A DNA stretch of 15,449 bases, taken from the NCBI GenBank assembly GCA_002347085.1, contig DDWW01000006.1, positions 1 through 15,449 on the forward strand, written 5' to 3'. How positions within the stretch are numbered: the first letter of the stretch is position 1; each line of letters opens with the position of its first letter. Both the position numbers and the translations under genes were made by a program. The notes under the pieces were generated by a model. The model was not told the DNA's origin and searched no databases. It was given only the letters and a program-made list of their open reading frames with translations. The stretch is from Desulfobulbaceae bacterium UBA2276. Its GTDB lineage: Bacteria > Desulfobacterota > Desulfobulbia > Desulfobulbales > Desulfocapsaceae. Below, piece by piece: positions 1-7,148 of this stretch.

Positions 1-36
1 CGCCTGGCAGCCCTGACCCCGGATATCTTTGTTTAG
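1..36 (+). CDS. Possible C-terminal tail of an upstream gene (partial)
   Basis: Frame 1 is open from the window edge to a TAG at 34-36 and encodes RLAALTPDIFV. It could be the last 11 codons of a gene lying upstream of cdaA. The stop codon lies in the outer end of the hairpin at 32-93, which is a common place for a gene end. Eleven codons are too few to identify a family, and an open stretch of this length can occur by chance. Confidence 0.3.
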   Translation, partial: RLAALTPDIFV

Positions 37-93
37 AGGACGTTGCCGAAAAGAGTAAAAAGGGCCTTGCTCTTTTCAGCAACGGCCTCTAAA
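32..93. repeat. Long imperfect inverted repeat (24-nt arms)
   Basis: The arms at 32-55 and 70-93 are complementary at 22 of 24 positions around a 14-nt loop that itself contains the small palindrome AAGGGCCTT. Neither strand has a T-run directly after the stem, so this is not a textbook intrinsic terminator. It may still end or protect the transcript of the gene tail at 1-36. The right arm plus its A-run (79-97) closely resembles the right arm of the hairpin just before leuA (14283-14302), which suggests a dispersed hairpin family. Confidence 0.75.
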
Positions 94-416
94 AAGGTGC
101 TGAGGCAAAAACAGTATGCCCCAACCTAACATCTTCGAGTTTCAACTTTCAACTTTTAACTTTCATGTGCGGAACTGTGGCGAAATGGACAGCCATAGAA
201 TGGCTATTTTGTTACGGCTTCTTATGCTGGTAACATCATCTCAATATCATGGCTATTTCTGAACGATGGCACAAAGTATGCCTTGAAAAAAGCAGAGACG
301 ATGTTGTACACTGAAAAATAAAAAATATGCTTGGAGAATCAAGGATTCTTCGACGATTCGTCGTTGACTGACCTGCCTCCTGTTCTCTTTTCCCTGTCCC
401 TCTCTGTCGCCTGCTT
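94..416. other. Upstream region of cdaA, no gene seen
   Basis: No convincing reading frame is visible. The stretch contains an approximate short tandem repeat of the unit CAACTTT at about 139-165. It also has small hairpins just before cdaA, including AGAATC/GATTCT around 337-351 and CGACGA/TCGTCG around 350-363. A candidate promoter is listed separately. Confidence 0.5.
283..312 (+). promoter_or_regulatory. Candidate sigma-70 promoter for cdaA-ybbR-glmM
   Basis: TTGAAA at 283-288 and TACACT at 307-312 are separated by 18 nt, about 105 nt before the cdaA start. The match to consensus is moderate, and it was chosen because it is the best pair seen in this stretch. Confidence 0.35.
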
Positions 417-1208
417 ATGCTTGAACTCTTCAAATTACTGCGCTGGCAGGATATCCTGGATATCCTGGTGGTCTCCTTTATCATCCATCAACTTATCCTG
501 ATCATCAAGGGCACCCGTTCGGTGCAGATGATCCTGGGTCTGGTGATACTCAGTGCGATCTATTTTATGTCCATCGCTCTGGATATGGCGGCCTTGCAGT
601 GGTTGCTTAATACCTTCCTCAGTTCTCTGCTGCTGATTGTGGTGATTGTCTTTCAACATGATATTCGCCGGGCCTTGACTCAGGTGGGGAAATCACCTTT
701 TCAGAAAGGCATGGACATGGCAGAAAAGGATCTGGATGAAATTGTCAGGGCGGTCTTTTATTTAGCCAAGCGCCGGATCGGGGCCCTGATAGTTCTTGAA
801 CGGGAGACTGGGTTGCGTGATTTCGTGGAATCTGGTTCTGAACTCGATGCCAGTTTGAGCAAAGAGCTGTTGATCTCTATTTTTATGCCTGTTTCCCCTC
901 TGCATGATGGTGGGGTGATCATCCAAAAAGGGCGGATTCAGACCGCCGGTTGTATCTTGCCCCTGACGAAGAACCCCTATATCAATAAACGATTTGGCAC
1001 CCGGCATCGGGCGGCAATTGGTCTGTCGGAAGAGACGGATGCCGTGGTTGTCGTAGTCTCGGAAGAGACCCAGGAGGTCTCATTAGTGCAGCACGGAGCC
1101 CTGACACTTATGACGGATGATATGACCCTGACCAAGGGGCTCCATGCTATTTTTGTGGCAAAAGAAGTGCAGGCGCAAACCTGGAAGAGTTGGGTGGGAC
1201 GATCATGA
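417..1208 (+). CDS. cdaA: Diadenylate cyclase CdaA (DacA)
   Basis: This membrane-bound enzyme condenses two ATP into cyclic di-AMP. The 263-residue protein has three predicted N-terminal membrane helices at about 12-30, 37-56 and 62-80, followed by a DisA_N-type cyclase domain at about 100-250. The two family motifs are visible: DGG at 164-166 inside PLHDGGVII, where most studied homologues have DGA, and RHR at 196-198 inside GTRHRAAIG. The N-terminus, with RWQDILDILVV, matches the family start. No clear ribosome binding site precedes this ATG. The stop overlaps the ybbR ATG by 4 bp (ATGA), so the two are probably translationally coupled. CdaA-type cyclases normally sit with ybbR (cdaR) and glmM, as here. 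The identification is firm. Confidence 0.95.
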   Translation: MLELFKLLRWQDILDILVVSFIIHQLILIIKGTRSVQMILGLVILSAIYFMSIALDMAALQWLLNTFLSSLLLIVVIVFQHDIRRALTQVGKSPFQKGMDMAEKDLDEIVRAVFYLAKRRIGALIVLERETGLRDFVESGSELDASLSKELLISIFMPVSPLHDGGVIIQKGRIQTAGCILPLTKNPYINKRFGTRHRAAIGLSEETDAVVVVVSEETQEVSLVQHGALTLMTDDMTLTKGLHAIFVAKEVQAQTWKSWVGRS

Positions 1209-2233
1209 AAAGGTTTAACCAGTTGAACAAATCATTGTATGCCCTTGATTTTAAGCGTTTTCAGGAGCTATGGCCCAAGGACTGGACCCTGCGTTTTATC
1301 TCCTTGGCCTTGGCCGTGGGCCTCTGGTATTTTGTCGGTGGTGATGACACCGTTGACAAAAACGTTCTGGTGCCTCTTGAGGTGATCAATCTGCCCCGGG
1401 ATCTGGTTATTTCCAATCAGTTCAAGCGGGAGATTGAGGTGACGATCAGTGGGCCGCGCAGTCAGGTCTTGGGCATAGAAAAGGGTGATATCACCCGGCA
1501 GGTCGATCTCGCTCAGGCCGTTGCCGGCACCATGGTCATAAAAAACGAAAACCATTTGATCTCGGTGCCACGAGGGATAAAGGTCCTGCGCACCCAGCCT
1601 GATTCGCTGATCTTTTCCATGGATAAACTGATTCAGAAACAGCTCGCGGTAAAGCCGACAACCAAAGGAAATCTGGCTGCTCATTATGTCTTGCAGGAAG
1701 TCAGGATGAAACCGGAGACCATCTCCATCACCGGGCCTCAGGCGGTATTGACGCAGTTAAACGCCTTGCAGACCCAGGTGATTGATATCAGCGGCATGAA
1801 CCAATCAATGCAGTTGCAGGTGCCCCTGGATCTGAGTCCGGCCCTTCTCGAGTTGATCGGTGAAACCTCGGTTACCGCCGACCTGGTCATTGTCGAGGAA
1901 ACCGTGGAGAAGCGGATTCCGGGGCTGCCGATTGAGATGAATAACCACGGTGGAGCGCGGCAGATTACCCCCTCCACGGTGACGGTGACCGCCCTCTTGC
2001 CTCGGGGCTTGACTCGCGAGAACAAAGACCTGCAATCCCTGTTCAAAGCGATTGCGGTCGATGATGGCGAGGCCGGGCAGATGACGGTACGGGTGATGCT
2101 CCGGGAAAATCACTCGGATCGTATCCAGATTGTCAAGGTTGAACCCCTGGTGGTAAGCTATAGTGAGAAAACACCGGAGCTGCCGTCTGCGTCGTCTGTT
2201 CCAAATCCTGACGAGAAGAATAGAAAGAAATAG
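1205..2233 (+). CDS. ybbR: YbbR-domain protein (CdaR-like regulator of CdaA)
   Basis: This is a membrane-anchored extracytoplasmic protein with repeated YbbR domains. In Firmicutes the homologue CdaR binds CdaA and modulates its activity, and that role is inferred here from gene order. The ATG at 1205 overlaps the cdaA stop and gives 342 residues. A TTG 15 nt upstream in the same frame is less likely. One membrane helix lies at about 28-45 (FISLALAVGLWYFVGG), after a basic cytoplasmic N-terminus. The rest is rich in beta-strand-like segments that divide into about three YbbR repeats, roughly 50-130, 133-210 and 215-310. A Pro/Ser/Lys-rich tail of about 25 residues ends the protein. It lies between cdaA and glmM. 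Confidence 0.88.
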   Translation: MKRFNQLNKSLYALDFKRFQELWPKDWTLRFISLALAVGLWYFVGGDDTVDKNVLVPLEVINLPRDLVISNQFKREIEVTISGPRSQVLGIEKGDITRQVDLAQAVAGTMVIKNENHLISVPRGIKVLRTQPDSLIFSMDKLIQKQLAVKPTTKGNLAAHYVLQEVRMKPETISITGPQAVLTQLNALQTQVIDISGMNQSMQLQVPLDLSPALLELIGETSVTADLVIVEETVEKRIPGLPIEMNNHGGARQITPSTVTVTALLPRGLTRENKDLQSLFKAIAVDDGEAGQMTVRVMLRENHSDRIQIVKVEPLVVSYSEKTPELPSASSVPNPDEKNRKK

Positions 2234-2275
2234 GCCAGCCCGTGAGGGCTTATAAAAAAGGACGAGAAGGTGAGT

Positions 2276-3628
2276 ATGAAGAAATTATTTGGAACCGACG
2301 GCATTCGCGGAGTGGCCAACATCTACCCCATGACTACCGAGATAGCAATGCAGGTGGGCCGGGCCATTGCCTTTCAGGTCAAGCATCGGGCCAAGGGCCA
2401 CCGGATTGTGATCGGCAAGGATACCCGTCTTTCCGGCTATATGCTTGAGAATGCCCTGGCCGCCGGTATCTGTTCCATGGGTGTCGATGTGCTGCTCGTT
2501 GGCCCCCTGCCCACGCCCGGTATCGCCTTTATCACTACCTCGATGCGCGCTGATGCCGGCGTGGTGATTTCGGCCTCCCATAATCCTTTTCAGGACAACG
2601 GAATCAAGATCTTTTCCAGCGATGGCTTCAAACTCTCGGATGAATACGAGGCCGATATCGAAGAGCTGATCTTTTCCCAGAAGATGGCGGCCCTCAGACC
2701 AGTGGCCGATGAGGTGGGTCGGGCTCGACGGATTGAGGATGCCAAGGGACGCTATATTGTCTTTCTCAAAAACACCTTTCCCCAAAAATTTACCCTTGAT
2801 GATTTCCATATCGTCCTTGATTGCGCCCACGGCGCGACTTACGGCGTGGCTCCCCATGTCTTTGAAGAGTTGGGGGCAAAGGTCACCACCTTCGGGGCGA
2901 ATCCCGATGGCAAAAATATTAACAAGGATTGCGGGGCCTTACATCCACAACACATGGCCGAGGTGGTGCGCCAGACCGGCGCCGATATTGGCATAGCGCT
3001 TGATGGCGATGGCGACCGGCTCATAGTTGCCGATGAAAAGGGGCGGATAATTGACGGCGATCATGTCATGGCCATCTGTGCCGCCGAGATGATGAAGCAG
3101 CGGAAGCTGAAGAAGAAAACCCTGGTGGCGACTGTAATGTCAAATATGGGACTGGAAGTGGCCATGCAGAAGATGGGTGGACGGATGGTGCGCACCAAGG
3201 TTGGTGACCGCTATGTGGTTGAAGAGATGCGTAAAAACGGGTATTCCTTTGGCGGTGAGCAGTCCGGCCATCTGGTTTTTCTCGATCACATCACCACAGG
3301 GGACGGTAACCTTGCGGCCCTGCAACTGCTTGCCATCATGAAAAAACAACGCAAGCCCCTGTCCGAACTGGCCACGGTCATGGAGAGCTTTCCGCAAGTG
3401 CTGAAAAATGTCCGCACCTCTTCGCAGATTGATGTGCATCATATCCCTGATTTTGCCGCCACCGTCCACAAGATGGAGCAAAAATTGGGAGACACCGGAC
3501 GCATCCTGGTACGGCCATCCGGTACCGAGTCGTTGATCAGGGTCATGATTGAAGGCCAGGACATGCCGATGATCCAGGCCATGGCCGAGGAGCTATGCGC
3601 TATGGTGAGCAAGGCGGATCTGGGGTAA
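2276..3628 (+). CDS. glmM: Phosphoglucosamine mutase GlmM
   Basis: GlmM converts glucosamine-6-phosphate to glucosamine-1-phosphate on the way to UDP-GlcNAc for peptidoglycan and LPS. The 450-residue protein has all the family signatures. It starts with MKKLFGTDGIRG. The phosphoserine loop is SASHNP with the catalytic Ser at 101, the Mg-binding loop is DGDGDR at 243-248, the sugar-specificity loop is GGEQSGH at 326-332, and the phosphate-binding loop is RPSGTES at 413-419. The start at ATG 2276 is preceded by GAGAAGG with a 5-nt gap. A GTG at 2270 in frame would add two residues. The gene is 42 nt after ybbR, in the same operon. In other bacteria GlmM binds and inhibits CdaA, so the three products may act together. 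Confidence 0.97.
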   Translation: MKKLFGTDGIRGVANIYPMTTEIAMQVGRAIAFQVKHRAKGHRIVIGKDTRLSGYMLENALAAGICSMGVDVLLVGPLPTPGIAFITTSMRADAGVVISASHNPFQDNGIKIFSSDGFKLSDEYEADIEELIFSQKMAALRPVADEVGRARRIEDAKGRYIVFLKNTFPQKFTLDDFHIVLDCAHGATYGVAPHVFEELGAKVTTFGANPDGKNINKDCGALHPQHMAEVVRQTGADIGIALDGDGDRLIVADEKGRIIDGDHVMAICAAEMMKQRKLKKKTLVATVMSNMGLEVAMQKMGGRMVRTKVGDRYVVEEMRKNGYSFGGEQSGHLVFLDHITTGDGNLAALQLLAIMKKQRKPLSELATVMESFPQVLKNVRTSSQIDVHHIPDFAATVHKMEQKLGDTGRILVRPSGTESLIRVMIEGQDMPMIQAMAEELCAMVSKADLG

Positions 3629-3693
3629 TGCCTGCTTGCGTACTCTATAATCAGTATGCAGCCAGAGGAGAAAAAAAAGATCCTGTTTCATGC
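3629..3693. other. Short spacer after glmM with a small hairpin
   Basis: An imperfect 8-bp hairpin, TGCGTACT against AGTATGCA, lies about 30 nt after the glmM stop with an 8-nt loop. No T-run follows it, so terminator function is uncertain. Confidence 0.3.
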
Positions 3694-4070
3694 TCATCTT
3701 TCCGAAACAGCATTATCCCAATAGTTACCTTTACGGCTCACGCTCTGGGTGATGCCATCTTCCTGTAATAGCCGCGATGACCGTCAGAGGCTTGACTGTC
3801 TCGATCGGTATGCCTAATCAAGCCTTTATTGGGGTTACGTTGCCCGATGGCCATCACCAAGTCTTTAGCTCTCATGTGCTCGGCCATTGACCAACCGGCC
3901 ATCTGCTGGGAAGACAGATCAATCACTACAGCCAGGTACAGTCAGCCTTCCTGCGTATGAATATTATTGATGTCGCTGACGGTTGACCTGCCAATCCCGT
4001 CCGATTAAATCTGTCTTGAGACGCCGTGCCCCGTAGTTTTCCCTGTTTTTTTATTATCACTTCTGACAAA
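3694..4070 (-). pseudogene. Decayed IS3-family transposase (OrfB, DDE catalytic half)
   Basis: Reading the minus strand gives a recognisable IS3-type integrase core spread over several frames. The first segment is KTGKTTGHGVSRQI and then IGRDWQVN. A frame change near 3983 follows, then VSDINNIHTQEG, an in-frame TGA at 3942-3944 where the family has Trp, and then LYLAVVIDLSSQQMAGWSM. GLIRHTDRDSQ follows, and after another frame change comes LLQEDGITQSVSRKG with NYWDNAVSER and a stop at 3694. The three acidic positions of the DDE triad (SDI, HTDRD, AVSE) are all still recognisable, but no intact protein can be made. Neither OrfA nor clear terminal inverted repeats were found, so only part of the element is left. 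Confidence 0.85.
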
Positions 4071-4119
4071 AGAGAATTAGATGTGGCCATACATTCAGGG
4101 CTTCGTACTGAATATAAAA

Positions 4120-4149
4120 AATGACACACAAGTAATCTTGTGTGTCATT
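4120..4149 (-). terminator. Perfect 13-bp hairpin with T-run on the minus strand
   Basis: AATGACACACAAG at 4120-4132 and its exact complement at 4137-4149 enclose the loop TAAT. On the minus strand the stem runs directly into six T residues (4121-4116), which is the form of an intrinsic terminator for leftward transcription. It lies just upstream of the decayed transposase, so it may have shielded it from outside transcription. No minus-strand gene is visible to the right that would need it. Confidence 0.6.
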
Positions 4150-4580
4150 CCAATTTGCATTCAAACAGGTACCTTCATCGGCTGCACTACACGGCTCCTA
4201 CCGTACTAATCCGTACTGCTTCGTCGCCGCTCGCATGCCTTTTTGGTATCAACTTGAATGCTTTTTGGAATCAGTACCATACTGGTAGCTCTTGACCATC
4301 TTACGGTTACCAAAAACCCGAGACTACAAAATCAGTGGTCGGACATACGGAATGTCCTTGTAGCTTTCCTCTCGGGGTGCAGATGTTGCCATGTTCGATC
4401 AAGAATATGCAGATAGCTGGTGCAAGATTTATTTAACGCCTATTTTTCCTTTACTTCGATGTTTTCTTTTTATACGATGTTTCATAAACATTCCTATCAT
4501 GGGTGATTATTATCTACATCTCTTATGGTTGGGGTATACTTTTTCTCATAAAGAGGAAAGAAACGGGAAAGGAGGAAAAA
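4150..4580. other. Intergenic region before the comEA-like gene
   Basis: No supported gene. There is a short direct repeat CCGTACT (twice near 4199-4219). A degenerate repeat of the form TTTTTGG-ATCA occurs twice, about 30 nt apart, near 4240-4280. Base composition is more AT-rich than in the flanking housekeeping genes. A possible -10 element TATACT is at 4535-4540, but it lacks a convincing -35 box. Confidence 0.4.
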
Positions 4581-4832
4581 ATGATAAGAAGGACGATACT
4601 GTTTGTTTTTGCGCTACTTTTGTTTGTGAACAGTGCGTTTGCAGCTGTTAATATCAATAAAGCCGATCAGGCCGCATTGGAAGCTTTACCAGGGATTGGT
4701 GCCGCAAAAGCTACAGCTATTATTGAGTATCGCACAAAAAATGGTAATTTCAAAACCAAAGAACAACTGCTTGAGGTAAAAGGAATTGGCCCCAAGATTT
4801 TGGAAAGTTTACAGAAAGAGATTGAAATATAG
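4581..4832 (+). CDS. Small secreted ComEA-like helix-hairpin-helix protein
   Basis: The 83-residue product has an N-terminal signal peptide: MIRR, a hydrophobic core at 5-17, and a likely cleavage after SAFA at residue 21. The mature part is a single ComEA-type DNA-binding module starting NINKAD. It carries two helix-hairpin-helix turns, LPGIGAAKA at about 36-44 and VKGIGPKI at about 66-73. ComEA proteins bind double-stranded DNA in the periplasm or at the cell surface during natural transformation, and short ComEA-like proteins of this kind are widespread in Proteobacteria. The start is supported by GGAGG at 4571-4575, 5 nt from the ATG. No other competence gene is in view, and the gene stands alone between a dead IS and a broken intron. 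Confidence 0.85.
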   Translation: MIRRTILFVFALLLFVNSAFAAVNINKADQAALEALPGIGAAKATAIIEYRTKNGNFKTKEQLLEVKGIGPKILESLQKEIEI

Positions 4833-5323
4833 CAAAATTTTCCTATGATAATAGGGGGATGGCTTGACATCTTGACGTTGCAATTAAGAGGATGTCAAGG
4901 TGTTAAGCCTGTCCCATTTAGTCCTTAAGAAATCAACCACAGTTACTCACCGCAACAGCACTCATTTCCGCATTTGTTCTATCTCTTACCACGGCAAGAT
5001 CATTTGAACTGCCAGTGGTGGCGTTAGTCCATCAAATAGATAGTAGACTTTTCCTGACAGTTCTGGATGAACTTGAAATTCCCTTATTCTATTCAACCTT
5101 ACAATTTTTACGGTAAAATTAGGGACATTTTTGGATCGCTACTTCGAAAAGAGCTACTTATTTCAAGCTTGTCCAGACCGAAAACAATGGCATGAATGAC
5201 GCACATCGTAACGCGATCCGCCCCGACCATTCGGACCAGAATGTTTCATCGAACTGCTGGAAATTACAGGTGAAGCAAACGTTGAGACCGAAGAATATTG
5301 AGCGGCCAAAGGCAGAGAATGGG
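4833..5323. other. Non-coding stretch between comEA-like gene and intron fragment
   Basis: A 9-bp inverted repeat CTTGACATC/GATGTCAAG starts about 30 nt after the comEA-like stop. An outer GGCTT/AAGCC pair could extend it, but it has no T-run. A 54-codon frame from ATG 5192 to TAA 5354-5356 ends in CPFCSNTGA, but it has no family match I recognise and crosses the presumed intron 5' end. I see nothing else that can be called. Confidence 0.4.
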
Positions 5324-5772
5324 GTGTGTCCATTTTGCAGTAACACCGGGGCGTAAGTTTCCTAACAACAAGAGAGCAGGTCGTAATGCAAGTGAACCCT
5401 GAGTAGCCTTGTAAGCGAAGTAGAAAAGCCGACCTTGTACAGAAAGGGAAGGCCGTTGGATGAGCACTGGAATAACGGAAGTGGCGCACATCGACTCTCG
5501 GGCTCATAGTACCGTTGTTCGTGGGACAACAAAACCCCGGACGAGGGAAGGGGGCCTGCTTTGTTCACGCAACCAAAGAGTGGAGGAGCAGGGGATTCAT
5601 CTCGTTAACCACCCCAAACAGAATCAGGACGCTGAGGAAGTTTATGACAAGGCCAAGCAAGAACCGGCCTGCCGGTTTTTACACACTCTACGACAAGATT
5701 ACACGGGAAAACACACTCAGTTATGCCTGGATACTTGTTCGTGCCAACCAAGGGGGTCCCGGTATTGATGGG
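5324..5772 (+). mobile_element. 5' fragment of a group II intron
   Basis: The protein-coding part shows that this is a group II intron remnant. Upstream of it lies a structured, non-coding-looking stretch of about 300 nt that begins near a GTGTG at 5324-5328, a form compatible with the group II 5' consensus GUGYG. The exact 5' boundary is therefore tentative. The sequence stops matching an intron immediately after the codons for GPGIDG near 5772, so most of the reverse transcriptase, the maturase and domains V-VI are missing. Splicing and mobility cannot be expected. Confidence 0.65.
5602..5772 (+). pseudogene. Truncated, frameshifted group II intron reverse transcriptase (N-terminus)
   Basis: The N-terminal region of a group II intron-encoded protein is readable only by changing frame twice. 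NRIRTLRK is in one frame, VYDKAKQEPACRF (about 5643-5681) in a second, and FYTLYDKITRENTLSYAW through LVRANQGGPGIDG (up to about 5770) in the first again. This order matches the usual start of such proteins, where DKAK, FY.LYDK and ANKG.PGVDG occur in one frame. The homology ends at GIDG, where an unrelated T-rich sequence begins, so the catalytic YADD region is absent. Both frameshifts and the truncation show that the gene is dead. Confidence 0.8.
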
Positions 5773-5855
5773 GGCAGCTTTTTTATCCTCTTTCTACTCT
5801 GTTTTTGCTGATTTTATTTGTTTGACAGGTTTTTTCTGCAAGCTCTTCTCTCCGT
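5773..5855. other. T-rich junction between intron fragment and cytochrome b gene
   Basis: This stretch separates the end of the intron homology from the 3' end of the minus-strand cytochrome b gene. It has T-runs on the plus strand but no stem that would make a terminator on either strand. It is probably the site where the rest of the intron was lost. Confidence 0.35.
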
Positions 5856-6695
5856 TCAACGGTAGAGGGCAACGGTAGTGAGGAGGGCATACAGCCCCAG
5901 CCAAATAATAATGAAGGTACGGATATGGGGTGAAAATCGGCGGGGTGGTTGCAGGGCGAACAGGGCTATAAGCAGGGTGCTGGGGAAGAGGACTCCGGCC
6001 AGCAGGGGAGGGAGGAAGCGGAGCAGTTCCTGGAGGCCGAGGAAAAACCAGGGGCCCTGGATGTGAAAGAGCCCAAGTTTCTCGGGCTCAAAGGGGGCGG
6101 CGGGCAGCAGGCAGCATAAGATGATAATAGCGGTCAGCAGCGGGTGAGCTGAGAACGAGGTACGGTAGCGGCGCAGATGCTCCCAGGCCAGAAGGCCCCA
6201 TCCGATTTCAAGGCCGATAACGTGGTTGATATAGACCCGCTTCATGCCGTCATCGGTGATGGAAAAAAGGACTCCATTCAAACTCTTGCCAATGAAGGGA
6301 ATGGCGGTGATGATATTTTCGGCGATCAGGCCGGCCGAGGAACCGGTGCTGTCACCTCGCAGGACGTAGCCGGTAAAGAGAATGAGCAGGGCTATGGGCA
6401 GGGTGGCGGTCAATCGGAGCCATTGCCATTGACTATAAGTGGTAGCGCGATCAAGGATAGCCCAGAGGTGGACCAGGGAAAACAGAAAAAAGAGTTGGCT
6501 GGAATAGAAGTGGAGGGCGCGAAATGAGTCGCCAAAGGGTACCAGTACGTCAAGCGAGCTGGCCGAATAGAGCGGGGTGGCAGGATCGTACTGGAAGGCC
6601 ACCAGCAGGCCCGAGAGTACCGAGATAAAAAGGGCAATCAGGCTCCATTCACCCCATTTTATCTCGGTTATTTTCTCTTTTATGCGGGTATTCAT
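5856..6695 (-). CDS. Cytochrome b/b6-type membrane subunit
   Basis: This 279-residue integral membrane protein would carry two b-type hemes and oxidise quinol together with the Rieske protein encoded just upstream. The heme ligand pairs are visible: H62 and H76 in one helix (13 residues between), and H158 and H173 in a later helix (14 between). The 14-residue spacing is the cytochrome b6 form. About eight hydrophobic segments can be seen, with a b6-like N-terminal part to about 180 and a shorter subunit IV-like part after it. In the second part the Qo loop reads GPWFFLGLQELLRF, so the usual PEWY motif is replaced by GPWF and its Glu is missing. The gene starts 20 nt after the Rieske stop. No c-type cytochrome gene lies next to it within the window. 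Confidence 0.85.
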   Translation of the reverse strand: MNTRIKEKITEIKWGEWSLIALFISVLSGLLVAFQYDPATPLYSASSLDVLVPFGDSFRALHFYSSQLFFLFSLVHLWAILDRATTYSQWQWLRLTATLPIALLILFTGYVLRGDSTGSSAGLIAENIITAIPFIGKSLNGVLFSITDDGMKRVYINHVIGLEIGWGLLAWEHLRRYRTSFSAHPLLTAIIILCCLLPAAPFEPEKLGLFHIQGPWFFLGLQELLRFLPPLLAGVLFPSTLLIALFALQPPRRFSPHIRTFIIIWLGLYALLTTVALYR

Positions 6696-6715
6696 GGGGT
6701 TACGGTCAGTGACTC

Positions 6716-7126
6716 TTAGATGGTGACAAGGTAGCCGCCTGCGATCCCGAGTTTTTCAACCTTGAACAGAGGAAGGTTTCTTTTGGCGGGCCCGTGTATG
6801 ACTTCGCCCTGTGGATTAAAGCGGGATTGGTGGCATGGGCATTCGAGGAATCCTACTGTCTCCAGGTAATTAAGCTTGCATCCGAGGTGGGTGCATTTCC
6901 TCGATACAGCCCAGGGACCTTGTTTGTCATCAAAGAGGATGAAGTCAGGGCCTATGAAAAAATCGCCAGGGACGAGGGTGCTCTTGACTTCAATCACCCG
7001 AGGTTTGACCGGAACCTTAAAGCCAAGAAAACGCAGGATGGGATAGCCAAGGGTCAGCAGGCCCAGGACAAGAAAAAAACGGCGTCGGCTCGGGGGGGTC
7101 TGGTAAAGGGGGTGGGAGGCTGGCAT
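6716..7126 (-). CDS. Rieske [2Fe-2S] protein
   Basis: This 136-residue protein carries the Rieske cluster that accepts electrons from quinol at the Qo site of the cytochrome b encoded next. The cluster ligands are visible as CTHLGC (C78, H80, with C83 for the disulfide) and CPCH (C96, H99, with C98 for the disulfide). The N-terminus has PSRRRFF followed by a hydrophobic stretch to about residue 35. This resembles a twin-arginine type membrane anchor (two or three Arg before a hydrophobic segment), so the head domain probably faces the periplasm. It starts 22 nt after the coaD stop, with no strong ribosome binding site. The Rieske-then-cytochrome-b order is usual for bc-type complexes. Confidence 0.92.
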   Translation of the reverse strand: MPASHPLYQTPPSRRRFFLVLGLLTLGYPILRFLGFKVPVKPRVIEVKSTLVPGDFFIGPDFILFDDKQGPWAVSRKCTHLGCKLNYLETVGFLECPCHQSRFNPQGEVIHGPAKRNLPLFKVEKLGIAGGYLVTI

Positions 7127-7148
7127 GACAGATAAAGGCTTACCTTAT

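Noticed and set aside
32..93. Classical intrinsic terminator
   Set aside because: The stem is long, but no T-run follows on either strand, so it is listed as a repeat and not a terminator.
4503..4580. 26-codon N-terminal extension of the comEA-like gene
   Set aside because: The ATG at 4581 has a strong GGAGG site and begins a normal signal peptide. The longer form would bury it.
4391..4651. 86-codon plus-strand frame overlapping the start of the comEA-like gene
   Set aside because: It lacks a ribosome binding site and is out of frame with the gene that has a signal peptide and HhH motifs.
5192..5356. 54-codon frame ending in CPFCSNTGA as a small zinc-binding protein
   Set aside because: Only one CxxC pair, no binding site for ribosomes, and it runs across the presumed 5' end of the intron.
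5163..5568. Several minus-strand frames in the intron region
   Set aside because: They lie antisense to the group II intron fragment and show no protein family features.
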